A stretch of 64,000 nucleotides of DNA. It comes from Spongisporangium articulatum (GTDB taxonomy: Bacteria > Actinomycetota > Actinomycetes > Actinomycetales > Kineosporiaceae). The DNA is taken from assembly GCF_044465595.1 (NCBI RefSeq), contig NZ_JBITLV010000001.1, forward strand, positions 1 through 64,000, in the 5' to 3' direction. Both the position numbers and the translations under genes were made by a program. Shown here piece by piece: positions 43,344-51,490 of this stretch. Numbering within the stretch: position 1 is the first letter of the stretch; each line of letters starts with the position of its first letter. The notes beneath the pieces are model-generated. The model ran no database searches. It was given only the letters and a program-made list of their open reading frames with translations, and was not told the DNA's origin.

Positions 43344-43363
43344 TTCGGGACTTTCGGCCCGGG
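43344..43363. promoter_or_regulatory. Dev-box-like operator between devR-like gene and cydA
   Basis: TTCGGGACTTTCGGCCCGGG matches 16 of 20 positions of the mycobacterial DevR/DosR box (TTSGGGACTWWAGTCCCSAA), with the left half perfect. It lies 81 bp before the cydA start and 55 bp before the response regulator start, so it can serve both. Confidence 0.65.
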
Positions 43364-43437
43364 ACCGGCGCGGGTCACGGCCAGCAGGGTTGAACCGTCT
43401 CACTGAACACATCGTCGGTAACCCCTGGGAGCAACCC

Positions 43438-44874
43438 GTGGACGCGCTCGATCTGGCCCGCTGGCAGTTCGGCATCACCACCGTCTACCACTTCATCTTC
43501 GTCCCGCTGACCATCGGCCTGGCCCCGCTGGTCGCGATCATGCAGACGATCTGGGTGCGGACGGGCCATGAGCGCTGGCTGCGCCTGACCAAGTTCTTCG
43601 GGAAGCTGTTCCTGATCAACTTCGCGATCGGCGTCGTGACCGGGATCGTGCAGGAGTTCCAGTTCGGCATGAACTGGTCCGAGTACTCCCGGTTCGTCGG
43701 CGACGTGTTCGGCGCCCCGCTGGCCATGGAGGGGCTGGCCGCCTTCTTCATCGAGTCGACGTTCCTGGGTCTGTGGATCTTCGGCTGGGACCGGCTGCCG
43801 CAGAAGGTGCACCTGGCCTGCATCTGGATGGCCGCGATCGGCGTCAATCTCTCGGCCTACTTCATCATCGCCGCCAACTCGTTCATGCAGCACCCCGTCG
43901 GAGTGCGTTGGAACCCGGACAAGGGCCGGGCCGAGCTCACCTCCATCTGGGAGGTGCTGACCAACCCGACGGCCCTGGCGGCGATCCCGCACACCCTCAC
44001 CGCCTCGCTCCTGACGGCGGCCACCTTCGTCGCCGGAGTCGGGACCTGGTGGATGGTCCGGGCCCACCGCGCCGGAAACGGCACGGACGCGAGCATGTTC
44101 CGGACCGTGACCCGCTTCGCCCTCGTCGTCCTGATCGTCGCCGGCGTCGGCGTGGCCATCACCGGGGACCAGCAGGCGAAGCTGATGTTCAAGCAGCAGC
44201 CGATGAAGATGGCCGCGGCCGAAGCCCTGTGCCACACCGAGAAGTCGGCCGGCTTCAGCATCTTCGCCATCGGTGACGTCGAGAACAACTGCGACGTGAA
44301 GTCCCTGACCGTTCCCGGGCTCACCTCTTTCCTGGCCACGGGCGACTTCAACGCCACGGTGACAGGCGTCGACGAGCTGCAGGCCCAGTACCAGCTGAAG
44401 TACGGGCCGGGCGACTACCGGCCGCTGATCGCGGCCACCTACTGGAACTTCCGGCTCATGATCGGGTTCGGGGCCCTGGCCGGTCTCCTCGCCCTGGCCG
44501 GGCTCTGGTTCACCCGCGGGGGCCGGACGCCGTCGAGCCGCCGTCTCGGCCTGCTCGGCCTGGTGCTCGTCCCGGCTCCCTTCCTGGCCAACCTGACCGG
44601 CTGGATCTTCACCGAGATGGGCCGTCAGCCGTGGGTGGTCGCGCCGAACCCGACGGGCGACCCGAACATCCGGATGAAGACCGCGGAGGGCGTCTCGCTG
44701 CTGGGCCCCTGGTCGGTGGGCACGTCCCTGATCGTCTTCACCCTGCTGTACGGAGTCCTGGCCGTCGTCTGGTTCGGGCTGATCCGCCGCTACGTCGTGG
44801 AGGGCGCGCCTGACGTGACGGCGACCGCCGAGCCCGACGAGGCCGACGTCGTCCCCCTGACCTTCGCGTACTGA
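43438..44874 (+). CDS. cydA: Cytochrome bd oxidase subunit I CydA
   Basis: Encodes 478 aa from GTG 43438 (GGGAG, 6 nt upstream). Quinol oxidase subunit with high O2 affinity; carries hemes b558, b595 and d. LARWQFGITTVYHFIF contains the heme b595 ligand His18; GMNWSEYSRFVGDVFGAPLA and GWIFTEMGRQPWVVAPNPTG are hallmarks of CydA. The Q-loop is of the short type. About nine helices. Followed by cydB after 16 bp. Confidence 0.95.
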   Translation: MDALDLARWQFGITTVYHFIFVPLTIGLAPLVAIMQTIWVRTGHERWLRLTKFFGKLFLINFAIGVVTGIVQEFQFGMNWSEYSRFVGDVFGAPLAMEGLAAFFIESTFLGLWIFGWDRLPQKVHLACIWMAAIGVNLSAYFIIAANSFMQHPVGVRWNPDKGRAELTSIWEVLTNPTALAAIPHTLTASLLTAATFVAGVGTWWMVRAHRAGNGTDASMFRTVTRFALVVLIVAGVGVAITGDQQAKLMFKQQPMKMAAAEALCHTEKSAGFSIFAIGDVENNCDVKSLTVPGLTSFLATGDFNATVTGVDELQAQYQLKYGPGDYRPLIAATYWNFRLMIGFGALAGLLALAGLWFTRGGRTPSSRRLGLLGLVLVPAPFLANLTGWIFTEMGRQPWVVAPNPTGDPNIRMKTAEGVSLLGPWSVGTSLIVFTLLYGVLAVVWFGLIRRYVVEGAPDVTATAEPDEADVVPLTFAY

Positions 44875-44890
44875 GAGAGGTGCCACCGCA

Positions 44891-45928
44891 ATGGAACTGA
44901 CCACGTTCTGGTTCGGCCTGATCGGGCTGCTCTGGGTCGGCTACCTCGTACTCGAGGGCTTCGACTTCGGCGTCGGGATGCTGATGCCCTTCCTGGCCCG
45001 CAACGAGACCGAGCGCCGCGTCGTGATCAACACGATCGGGCCGGTGTGGGACGGCAACGAGGTGTGGCTGCTGGTGGCCGGTGGGGCAACCTTCGCAGCC
45101 TTCCCCGAGTGGTACGCCAGCCTGTTCTCGGGCTTCTACCTCGCCCTCCTGCTCATCCTGGTGGCGCTGATCCTGCGGGGCGTCGCCTTCGAGTACCGCG
45201 GGAAGATCGACAGCGAGACCTGGCGGCAGCGCTGGGATCTCGCGATCATCGTCGGCTCGTTCCTGCCCGCGCTGCTGTGGGGCGTGGCCTTCGCCAACAT
45301 CGTGCGCGGCGTGCCCCTCGACGCCGACCACCAGTTCACGGGCACCCTGCTCACGCTGCTCAACCCGTACGCCCTGCTCGGCGGGCTGACGACGCTGTTG
45401 CTGTTCGCCCTGCACGGCGCACTCTTCCTGGGCCTGAAGACGCGGGGGCCGATCCAGGCCGAGGCCGTGTCGGTGGCGTTCAAGCTGGCCGTTCCGGCGG
45501 TGGGCGTCGCCGCGGCCTGGGCCCTGTGGACCCAGCTGGCCTACGGCGCCGGGTGGACGTGGCTCGCGGTGCTCGTGGCCGCCGGTGCGCTGATCGGCGC
45601 CGCCGTGGCCGCCTTCCAGCGCCGGGAGGGCCTCGGGTTCGCGCTGACATCGCTGGCCCTGGCCGCCGCCGTGGTGCTGATCTTCGGCAGCCTGTTCCCC
45701 GACGTGCTGCCCTCGACCACCGACCCGGCCTTCTCGCTGAACACGACCAACGCGTCGTCGACGCACTACACGCTCGTCGTGATGACCTGGGTGGCCGTGC
45801 TTCTCACCCCGTTCGTGCTGCTCTACCAGAGCTGGACCTACTGGGTGTTCCGCCGCCGGATCGGCACCGAGGACATCCCGCCGACCGCGGGCCTGCCGAG
45901 GCTCATCCAGGCGCCGGCCGAGCGGTGA
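44891..45928 (+). CDS. cydB: Cytochrome bd oxidase subunit II CydB
   Basis: Encodes 345 aa, usual length for CydB. LEGFDFGVGMLMPFLARNET and GPVWDGNEVWLLVAGGATFA are diagnostic. Eight to nine helices; no heme ligands of its own. AGAGAGG precedes the ATG. The stop overlaps the cydD GTG start (GTGA). Confidence 0.95.
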   Translation: MELTTFWFGLIGLLWVGYLVLEGFDFGVGMLMPFLARNETERRVVINTIGPVWDGNEVWLLVAGGATFAAFPEWYASLFSGFYLALLLILVALILRGVAFEYRGKIDSETWRQRWDLAIIVGSFLPALLWGVAFANIVRGVPLDADHQFTGTLLTLLNPYALLGGLTTLLLFALHGALFLGLKTRGPIQAEAVSVAFKLAVPAVGVAAAWALWTQLAYGAGWTWLAVLVAAGALIGAAVAAFQRREGLGFALTSLALAAAVVLIFGSLFPDVLPSTTDPAFSLNTTNASSTHYTLVVMTWVAVLLTPFVLLYQSWTYWVFRRRIGTEDIPPTAGLPRLIQAPAER

Positions 45929-47670
45929 GGCCCCTCGACCCCCGGCTGCTCCGGCACGCGCGCGCCGCACGGCCCTACGTCGTCCTGACGGCGGCCGTCG
46001 GCACCCTGACCGCAGCGGCGGTGGTCGGCCAGGCGGCGGTCGTGGCTCACGTCGTGGCCGAGGCGGCCGGGTCGCAGGGGCGGGGCACGATCACCCGGAC
46101 CGTCCCGTGGCTGGTCGGTTTCGGGGCCCTGGTCGGTGTCCGGACCCTCCTGACCTGGGTGCAGGAGCGGTTCGGACACCGGGCGGTCACCGCCGTCACC
46201 GGACAGCTGCGGGCCGCCGTCCTGGCCAAGGTCGTGGCCGACCGGCCGTTCTCGACGACGTCGGACGGCACCGCCGAGGTGACGACCCTACTCACCCGGG
46301 GCCTCGACGGGCTCGACGGGTACCTGACGAAGTACCTGCCGCAGCTGCTACTGGTCTCGACGGTCACGCCGGTCGTGCTGGCCGTGATCTGGTGGAACGA
46401 CACCATCGCGGGCATCACGGTGCTGCTCACCCTGCCCCTGGTGCCGCTGATGATGGCGGTCGTCGGGTTGAGCACGCAGGCCGCCTCGCAACGCCGGCTG
46501 GGCACCCTGCAGCAGCTCGGTGCGCAGGTGCTCGACCTGATCGCCGGGCTGCCGACGCTGCGGGCCCACGGTCGGGAGTCGTTTCAGGGCCGGCAGGTTC
46601 GCGCGATCGGGGACGCGCACCGTCAGGCAACCATGCGGACCCTGGCGTCGGCGTTCCTGTCGTCGCTGGTGCTGGAGACGATGACGACGCTGTCGGTCGC
46701 CCTGGTCGCCGTGGGCGTCGGCCTCCGCCTGGTGAACGGCTCCCTCGACCTGCGGACCGGGCTGCTGGTGCTGATCCTCGCCCCCGAGGCCTTCCTCCCG
46801 CTGCGCATGCTCGGGGTGCATTACCACGCCAGCGCCGACGGATTGGCCGCATGCGCCCAGGCTTTCGCCGTCCTCGAGGCCCCGGCGCCGATTCGCGGCC
46901 GCCAAGCCGCGCCCGACCTGCGCGGAACGACCGTACGGCTGGCCGACGTCCGGGTGGAGCAGCCGGGCGGCACCTGCGCCCCCGACGGTGCCTCGGGCGT
47001 GATCGCCCCCGGCCGGGTCACGGCCCTGGTCGGCGCGAGCGGCTCGGGCAAGTCGACGCTGCTCGCGGCGCTGCTCGGGCTGCGCCCGGTGTCGTCCGGA
47101 CGGATCGTACTGGAGCCGGCTTCGGCTGCACCCGTGGCGCTTTCGGATGTCGACCCGCACAGCGTCTGGGCCCAGGTCGCCTGGGTGCCGCAGCAGCCGT
47201 CGCTCGTGCCGGGCACGGTGCTGGACAACGTGCTGCTGGGCTGTGACGAGTTCGACCCGAGCGTCCTCACCGCGGCGGCGGTGCGCACCGGCCTGGCCAC
47301 CGTGGTCGCCGGGCTGCCCCACGGCTGGCAGACGACCGTCGGCACCGGCGGGGTCGGGCTGTCCGCTGGGCAGCGCCAGCGGCTGGCGGTCACCCGGGCG
47401 CTGCTGCGCGATGCGTCGCTCGTCCTCCTCGACGAACCGACGGCGCATCTCGACGCCGAGGCCGAGGCTGCGATGCACGCCGGCCTGGCCGCGCTGCGGA
47501 GCGAGGGCCGCACCGTCGTCGTCGTCGCGCACCGGCCGTCGCTGGTCGCGCTCGCTGACGACGTCATCGAGATCCGTGCTCATGCTGCCGAAATGCACAC
47601 TCACGACCCCTCCAACGCCCTCGAAAGTGTGCATTCCGACAGCATGAGCACAGGGGTGGTGGCGGCATGA
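45925..47670 (+). CDS. cydD: Thiol reductant ABC exporter subunit CydD
   Basis: Encodes 581 aa: six-helix membrane domain (about 18-310) and ATPase with Walker A GASGSGKS (about 371-378), signature LSAGQRQRLAVTRALL and Walker B LVLLDEPTAHLD. With CydC it exports glutathione/cysteine-type thiols needed for cytochrome bd assembly. The C-terminal 30 residues after IEIRAHA are encoded by an inverted repeat (47576-47651), so the tail is probably a late addition. Coupled to cydB (GTGA) and cydC (ATGA). Confidence 0.92.
   Translation: MRPLDPRLLRHARAARPYVVLTAAVGTLTAAAVVGQAAVVAHVVAEAAGSQGRGTITRTVPWLVGFGALVGVRTLLTWVQERFGHRAVTAVTGQLRAAVLAKVVADRPFSTTSDGTAEVTTLLTRGLDGLDGYLTKYLPQLLLVSTVTPVVLAVIWWNDTIAGITVLLTLPLVPLMMAVVGLSTQAASQRRLGTLQQLGAQVLDLIAGLPTLRAHGRESFQGRQVRAIGDAHRQATMRTLASAFLSSLVLETMTTLSVALVAVGVGLRLVNGSLDLRTGLLVLILAPEAFLPLRMLGVHYHASADGLAACAQAFAVLEAPAPIRGRQAAPDLRGTTVRLADVRVEQPGGTCAPDGASGVIAPGRVTALVGASGSGKSTLLAALLGLRPVSSGRIVLEPASAAPVALSDVDPHSVWAQVAWVPQQPSLVPGTVLDNVLLGCDEFDPSVLTAAAVRTGLATVVAGLPHGWQTTVGTGGVGLSAGQRQRLAVTRALLRDASLVLLDEPTAHLDAEAEAAMHAGLAALRSEGRTVVVVAHRPSLVALADDVIEIRAHAAEMHTHDPSNALESVHSDSMSTGVVAA
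47576..47651. repeat. Inverted repeat forming the 3' end of cydD
   Basis: Arms 47576-47601 and 47626-47651 pair at 24 of 26 positions around a 24-nt loop. The right arm includes GTGTGCATTCCGACAGCATG. It is translated in frame as the last residues of CydD and ends 16 nt before the cydC start. Architecture resembles the 7686-7773 repeat, with related ends (GTGyG ... GCATGA(T/G)CAC). Confidence 0.8.
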
Positions 47671-49340
47671 GGAACGATCCGTTGGTGCGGGTGGTGCTGG
47701 CCATGCGGCCGTCCGCACGGCGGCTGACCGTTGCCGTGGTCACCGGGACGGCGGCCGTCGCGGCGGCTGTCGCGCTGCTCGCGGTCTCGGGCTGGCTGAT
47801 CTCGCGAGCCGCTCAGCAGCCCCCGATCCTCTACCTGATGGTCGCCATCGTGGCCGTGCGGGCCCTCGGCATCGGCCGCGGCCTGCTGCGCTACGGCGAA
47901 CGGCTCGCCACCCACGACGTCGCCCTGCGCGGCGTGGTCGACCTGCGCGAGACCCTCTACCGGTCACTGGCTTCCGCAGACTCCCGGAAGGTCGCGGGCT
48001 TGCGCCGCGGCGACCTGCTGGCCCGGCTCGGGGCGGACGTCGACACGGTCGCCGACGTCGTCACGCGCGCGCTGCTCCCGTTCGCGGTGGCGGCGGTCAG
48101 CGGCGTGGCGGCCGTGGTGGCCCTGGGGCTGATCCTGCCGGCGGCAGCGGTCGTGCTGGTCGCCGGGTTGGCGGTCGCCGGCGGGCTGGCCCCCTGGCTG
48201 GCGGCTCGCGCCGCGCGGGAGGCCGAGCGGGCCACCGCCGGCACCCGGGCGGCGGTGACCACCGGAACCCAGGCGCTGCTCGACGGGCTCACTGAACTCA
48301 GCGTCGCGGGAGTCGCCGACGACCACCGTGCGCGGCTGCGGGCCCTCGACGAGCGGGCGGCCACCGAACTCGACCGGGCCGCCCGTCCGGCCGCCCTGGC
48401 CGCCGGACTGGTCACGGCCGCCACCGGTCTCACGGTGCTCGGCAGCCTGGTCCTCGGCGTCCAGGCGGTGGACGCCGGGCGTCTCGCTCCCGTGATGCTG
48501 GCCGTGGTCACATTGTTGCCGCTGGCCGCGGTGGAGATCACGGCGGGGCTGCCGGCCTCGGCCGTGGCGCTGGTGCGGGGACACGTGGCCGCCGAACGCG
48601 TGGCTCCCCTGCTGGAACGACCGAGTTCGTCGCAGACTCGTCAGGACGTCGGCCCGGGCCCGACGGAACGACACTCCCCCGGCGACCTGGTGGCGCAGGC
48701 GCTCGACTGCGGCTGGCCCGACCGCGCACCGGTGCTGCGCGGCGTCGACCTGACCCTCCGCCGGGGCACACGGACGGCGCTCGTCGGCCCGAGCGGGTCG
48801 GGCAAGACCACTCTCCTCATGACCCTCGCGGGGCTCGTGCCGCCGGTCGCCGGGAGTGTCGAGGGTGGCGACCTGCGCGCGAACGTCGTCCACATCGCGG
48901 ACGACGCCCACGTCTTCACCACGTCGGTACGCGAGAACCTGCGCCTGGCGCACCCCACCGCGACGGACGTCGAACTCCACGACGCCCTGCGCCGCTGCGG
49001 CCTCGGTGGCTGGCTGGCCGGCCTGCCGGCGGGGCTCGACACCGTGCTGCGCGCGAGTACCGAGGGCGGCAGCCCCCTGTCCGGCGGCGAGCGCCGTCGG
49101 CTCCTGCTGGCGCGGGCCGTGCTCAGCCCGGCGCCCGTCGTCCTGCTCGACGAGCCCGCCGAGCACCTCGACCCCGAGACGGCCGACGACCTGGTCGGAA
49201 AGGCCCTGAGCGGTGCACTGTTCGGTGACCGGACGGTCGTCGTCGCCACCCACCGGCTCGCCGCACTCGAGGGTGCCGACGCGGTACTGGTCGTCGCGGC
49301 CGGTCACGTCCGGGTGGCCGAGCCGGCATCGGCCCACTGA
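47667..49340 (+). CDS. cydC: Thiol reductant ABC exporter subunit CydC
   Basis: Encodes 557 aa: six-helix membrane domain (VSGWLISRAAQQPPILYLMV, near 32-51, is typical) and ATPase with Walker A GPSGSGKTT, signature LSGGERRRLLLARA and Walker B VVLLDEPAEHLD. Partner of CydD for export of reduced thiols. Starts on the cydD stop (ATGA). Its last 37 bp overlap the convergent WYL regulator gene. Confidence 0.92.
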   Translation: MRNDPLVRVVLAMRPSARRLTVAVVTGTAAVAAAVALLAVSGWLISRAAQQPPILYLMVAIVAVRALGIGRGLLRYGERLATHDVALRGVVDLRETLYRSLASADSRKVAGLRRGDLLARLGADVDTVADVVTRALLPFAVAAVSGVAAVVALGLILPAAAVVLVAGLAVAGGLAPWLAARAAREAERATAGTRAAVTTGTQALLDGLTELSVAGVADDHRARLRALDERAATELDRAARPAALAAGLVTAATGLTVLGSLVLGVQAVDAGRLAPVMLAVVTLLPLAAVEITAGLPASAVALVRGHVAAERVAPLLERPSSSQTRQDVGPGPTERHSPGDLVAQALDCGWPDRAPVLRGVDLTLRRGTRTALVGPSGSGKTTLLMTLAGLVPPVAGSVEGGDLRANVVHIADDAHVFTTSVRENLRLAHPTATDVELHDALRRCGLGGWLAGLPAGLDTVLRASTEGGSPLSGGERRRLLLARAVLSPAPVVLLDEPAEHLDPETADDLVGKALSGALFGDRTVVVATHRLAALEGADAVLVVAAGHVRVAEPASAH

Positions 49341-50278
49341 GCCAGCCGGGCAGCCAGCTCCGCCACCAGAGTGCGCAGCTCGGCAGGGGTTTCGATGACG
49401 AAGGGCCGGTCGAGCTGCGCCAGGAGAGCAGGCAGCCAGTCGAGGCGCTCGGCGCGGATCTCGACGCGGAACCGGCGGCCGTCGCCGGTCAACGGTTCCA
49501 GGCGGGCGACGCTCGCCGGGAGCCGGCGCCGGATCTCGGGCTCGGTCGCCTCGACGATCAGCACCACCGGGTGTCGGTAGGGCGCGCTCGCCATCCCGTC
49601 GAGCACGTGCTGCGCCGCGTCGAAACCGGCCGGGGGGCGGAAGGTTCCGGCCTCGGACCGGGCCCAGGTGATCCGGTCGAGCCGGAAGGTCCGGGACTCG
49701 CCGCGTCCGACATCCAGGCCCGTCACGTACCAGCGGCCGGCGTGTGAGACCAGCCCGTACGGGTGCAGCGACCGCCGCTGCGGCGCCTCGCCGTACCGCA
49801 ACGAGACCGGCCGGTGCTCGCGGACGGCCTCGGCGACGGTGAGCAGGACGGCGGCGTCGGGGGTGGCGTTCTCGTGAGGACCGTCCGTGTACTCGGCGGT
49901 CTCCAGCACGGCGTCCAGGCGTCGGACCAGCCGTTCCGGCAGCAACCGCCGGACCTTGGCGAAGGCGGTCTCGTTGGCGGTCGCCGAGGCCGTCGACGAA
50001 CCCGCCCGCCGGGCGGCCGCCAGCCCCAGCACGACCTCCAAGGCCTCCTCGTCGCTGAGCATCAAGGGGGCCGTCCGAAACCCGCGGGCCAGCCGGTACC
50101 CGCCGTAGCGGCCCCGCACCGCCTCGACCGGCACGTCGAGCTCGAGCAGGTGCTGCACGTAGCGGCGCACGGTGCGCTCGTCGACGCCCAACCGATCGGC
50201 CAGCTCGGCGACCGTGCGGGTGCCGCCGGACTGCAAGAGCTCCAGCAGCGTGAGCACGCGGGACGTCGGGCGGGCCAT
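49304..50278 (-). CDS. WYL-domain transcriptional regulator (YafY type)
   Basis: Encodes 324 aa. N-terminal HTH_11 (LLELLQSGGTRTVAELADRL, about 11-30, then GVDERTVRRY), central WYL domain with RRSLHPYGLVSHAGRWYVTG (about 168-187) and a C-terminal WCX part. WYL regulators sense nucleic acid or other ligands. ATG 50278 is preceded 6 nt away by CATAGT on this strand (50290-50285), so probably leaderless. Divergent from the VOC gene with a palindrome between. Confidence 0.88.
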   Translation of the reverse strand: MARPTSRVLTLLELLQSGGTRTVAELADRLGVDERTVRRYVQHLLELDVPVEAVRGRYGGYRLARGFRTAPLMLSDEEALEVVLGLAAARRAGSSTASATANETAFAKVRRLLPERLVRRLDAVLETAEYTDGPHENATPDAAVLLTVAEAVREHRPVSLRYGEAPQRRSLHPYGLVSHAGRWYVTGLDVGRGESRTFRLDRITWARSEAGTFRPPAGFDAAQHVLDGMASAPYRHPVVLIVEATEPEIRRRLPASVARLEPLTGDGRRFRVEIRAERLDWLPALLAQLDRPFVIETPAELRTLVAELAARLAQWADAGSATRT

Positions 50279-50284
50279 GCGTCA

Positions 50285-50333
50285 ACTATGCCGAGAATAC
50301 CGGGCCGAATCTGCCCGGTATTGCTCGTAGCGT
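50285..50333. promoter_or_regulatory. Divergent promoters and palindromic operator
   Basis: AATACCGGGC (50296-50305) and GCCCGGTATT (50313-50322) form a perfect 10-bp inverted repeat with 7-nt spacer. To the left is the minus-strand -10 (CATAGT) of the WYL gene, to the right TAGCGT (50328-50333), 7 nt before the VOC gene ATG. A regulator bound here could control both; the WYL protein is the obvious candidate. Confidence 0.7.
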
Positions 50334-50340
50334 CGCCGCC

Positions 50341-50742
50341 ATGAATCTCGTCTCGATCCGCATTGCCACCGACGATGTGCCGCGCCTGGTGGGGTTCTAC
50401 GAAAAGCTCACCGGGCTTAGACCGGAGTGGGCCAACGACCAGTTCGCCGAACTCGTCACAGATGGTGCGGCCATCGCGATCAGCAGCCGGCAATTGACCG
50501 ACCGGTTCGCAGCCGCCTCGGTGGAACCCGCGGCCAACCACGCGATGATGATCGAGCTGCTCATCCCCGATGTCGACGCCGTGCGTGATGCCGTGGCCGA
50601 GCTCGCGGGCGGCCTCGTGATGGAGCCGACAACGCTGCCGTGGGGCAATCGCTCGCTCCTGGTCAAGGACCCTGACGGCAACGTGGTCAACCTGTTCACG
50701 CCCGTCACCATGGAGGCGCAGGCCAAGTTCGGTGCGCGCTAG
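50341..50742 (+). CDS. VOC (glyoxalase/bleomycin-resistance fold) protein
   Basis: Encodes 133 aa of the vicinal-oxygen-chelate fold: VSIRIATDDVPRLVGFYEKL at the start and SLLVKDPDGNVVNLFTPV at the end. Metal-ligand positions resemble lactoylglutathione-lyase/dioxygenase-type family members, but the substrate is unknown. Leaderless (TAGCGT 7 nt before ATG). Codon use is a little less GC-biased than that of its neighbours. Confidence 0.82.
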   Translation: MNLVSIRIATDDVPRLVGFYEKLTGLRPEWANDQFAELVTDGAAIAISSRQLTDRFAAASVEPAANHAMMIELLIPDVDAVRDAVAELAGGLVMEPTTLPWGNRSLLVKDPDGNVVNLFTPVTMEAQAKFGAR

Positions 50743-50756
50743 CGCCGGGCCAGGAC

Positions 50757-51347
50757 CTATTCGTCCTCGCGAGGGTCCGGGTCAACCGACTGGTCACGGC
50801 TGACGTCGGCCGAGGCCCCGATCGGCACATGGAAACCGGAGCGACGCCATCGCGCGAATAGTCGCCGCCTCACGTACGGCTCTCGCTCAACGAGGATCCC
50901 GTAGAACTCCTCCAGGCTCTTCATCCAGTTCTTGCCTGCCGCCGGATTCTGTAACCGTTCGGCCTTCACGAAAGGCTCGAGTCGCTTCCAAGCGAACAGA
51001 ACCCTGTGGTGATAGATGTCGAGAATCCGCGGGTCTTTCAGCACTCCGAGTTTGACCATGAGCGCGATGCCGTGGAAGTAGTAGAGGACTCGATAGACCG
51101 CGTCCTGCGCAGGCGCCGGCAGAGCCCTCACACCGCGTTCAGGTGAATGGGTCGCCTCGAGTTCCATAGTCACGAAGTAGAAAGCTTCATGCCATTCTCG
51201 CTGCTGGCCATGAAGATTCAGATCACTAATCACAGCCATGTTCGCACGTTCCTGCGCCCCGGCTTGACGCGCCGCCAAGAGGGTGGACAACGCAAGAGCA
51301 GTAAGCGAGACCCCGAGAGTCACTACGTTGGTGATATCGATCTTCAC
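50757..51347 (-). CDS. N-terminally anchored hypothetical protein, lower GC
   Basis: Encodes 196 aa. One helix at about 8-26 (LGVSLTALALSTLLAARQ), then a helical soluble domain with aromatic residues (REWHEAFYFVTMELEA; AVYRVLYYFHGIALMVKLGV). It resembles DUF4760-type proteins, tentatively. Many A/T-ending codons (gta, act, ctt, caa) set it apart from neighbours, suggesting transfer. No operon partner. Confidence 0.65.
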   Translation of the reverse strand: MKIDITNVVTLGVSLTALALSTLLAARQAGAQERANMAVISDLNLHGQQREWHEAFYFVTMELEATHSPERGVRALPAPAQDAVYRVLYYFHGIALMVKLGVLKDPRILDIYHHRVLFAWKRLEPFVKAERLQNPAAGKNWMKSLEEFYGILVEREPYVRRRLFARWRRSGFHVPIGASADVSRDQSVDPDPREDE

Positions 51348-51392
51348 CTCACGAGTCTGACAGCGGTGATCACCACCGGAAAGAGTCAGACA

Positions 51393-51429
51393 TTGCTCAT
51401 GCGTTTCTGCATGATCAATTCATGAGCAA
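51393..51429. repeat. Small inverted repeat sharing the 7686-7773 motif
   Basis: TTGCTCATG (51393-51401) and CATGAGCAA (51421-51429) form a 9-bp stem around a loop holding the shared TGCGTTTCTGCATGATCA (51400-51417). It lies in the 143-bp gap between the hypothetical gene start and the lipase stop. Third member, with the elements at 7686 and 47576, of a possible repeat family. Confidence 0.65.
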
Positions 51430-51490
51430 GGGTGAGCCGGTCACCGTCACACCGTCAGGGTGGCGTGGCGATGACCGGCCCGAGGGAGCC

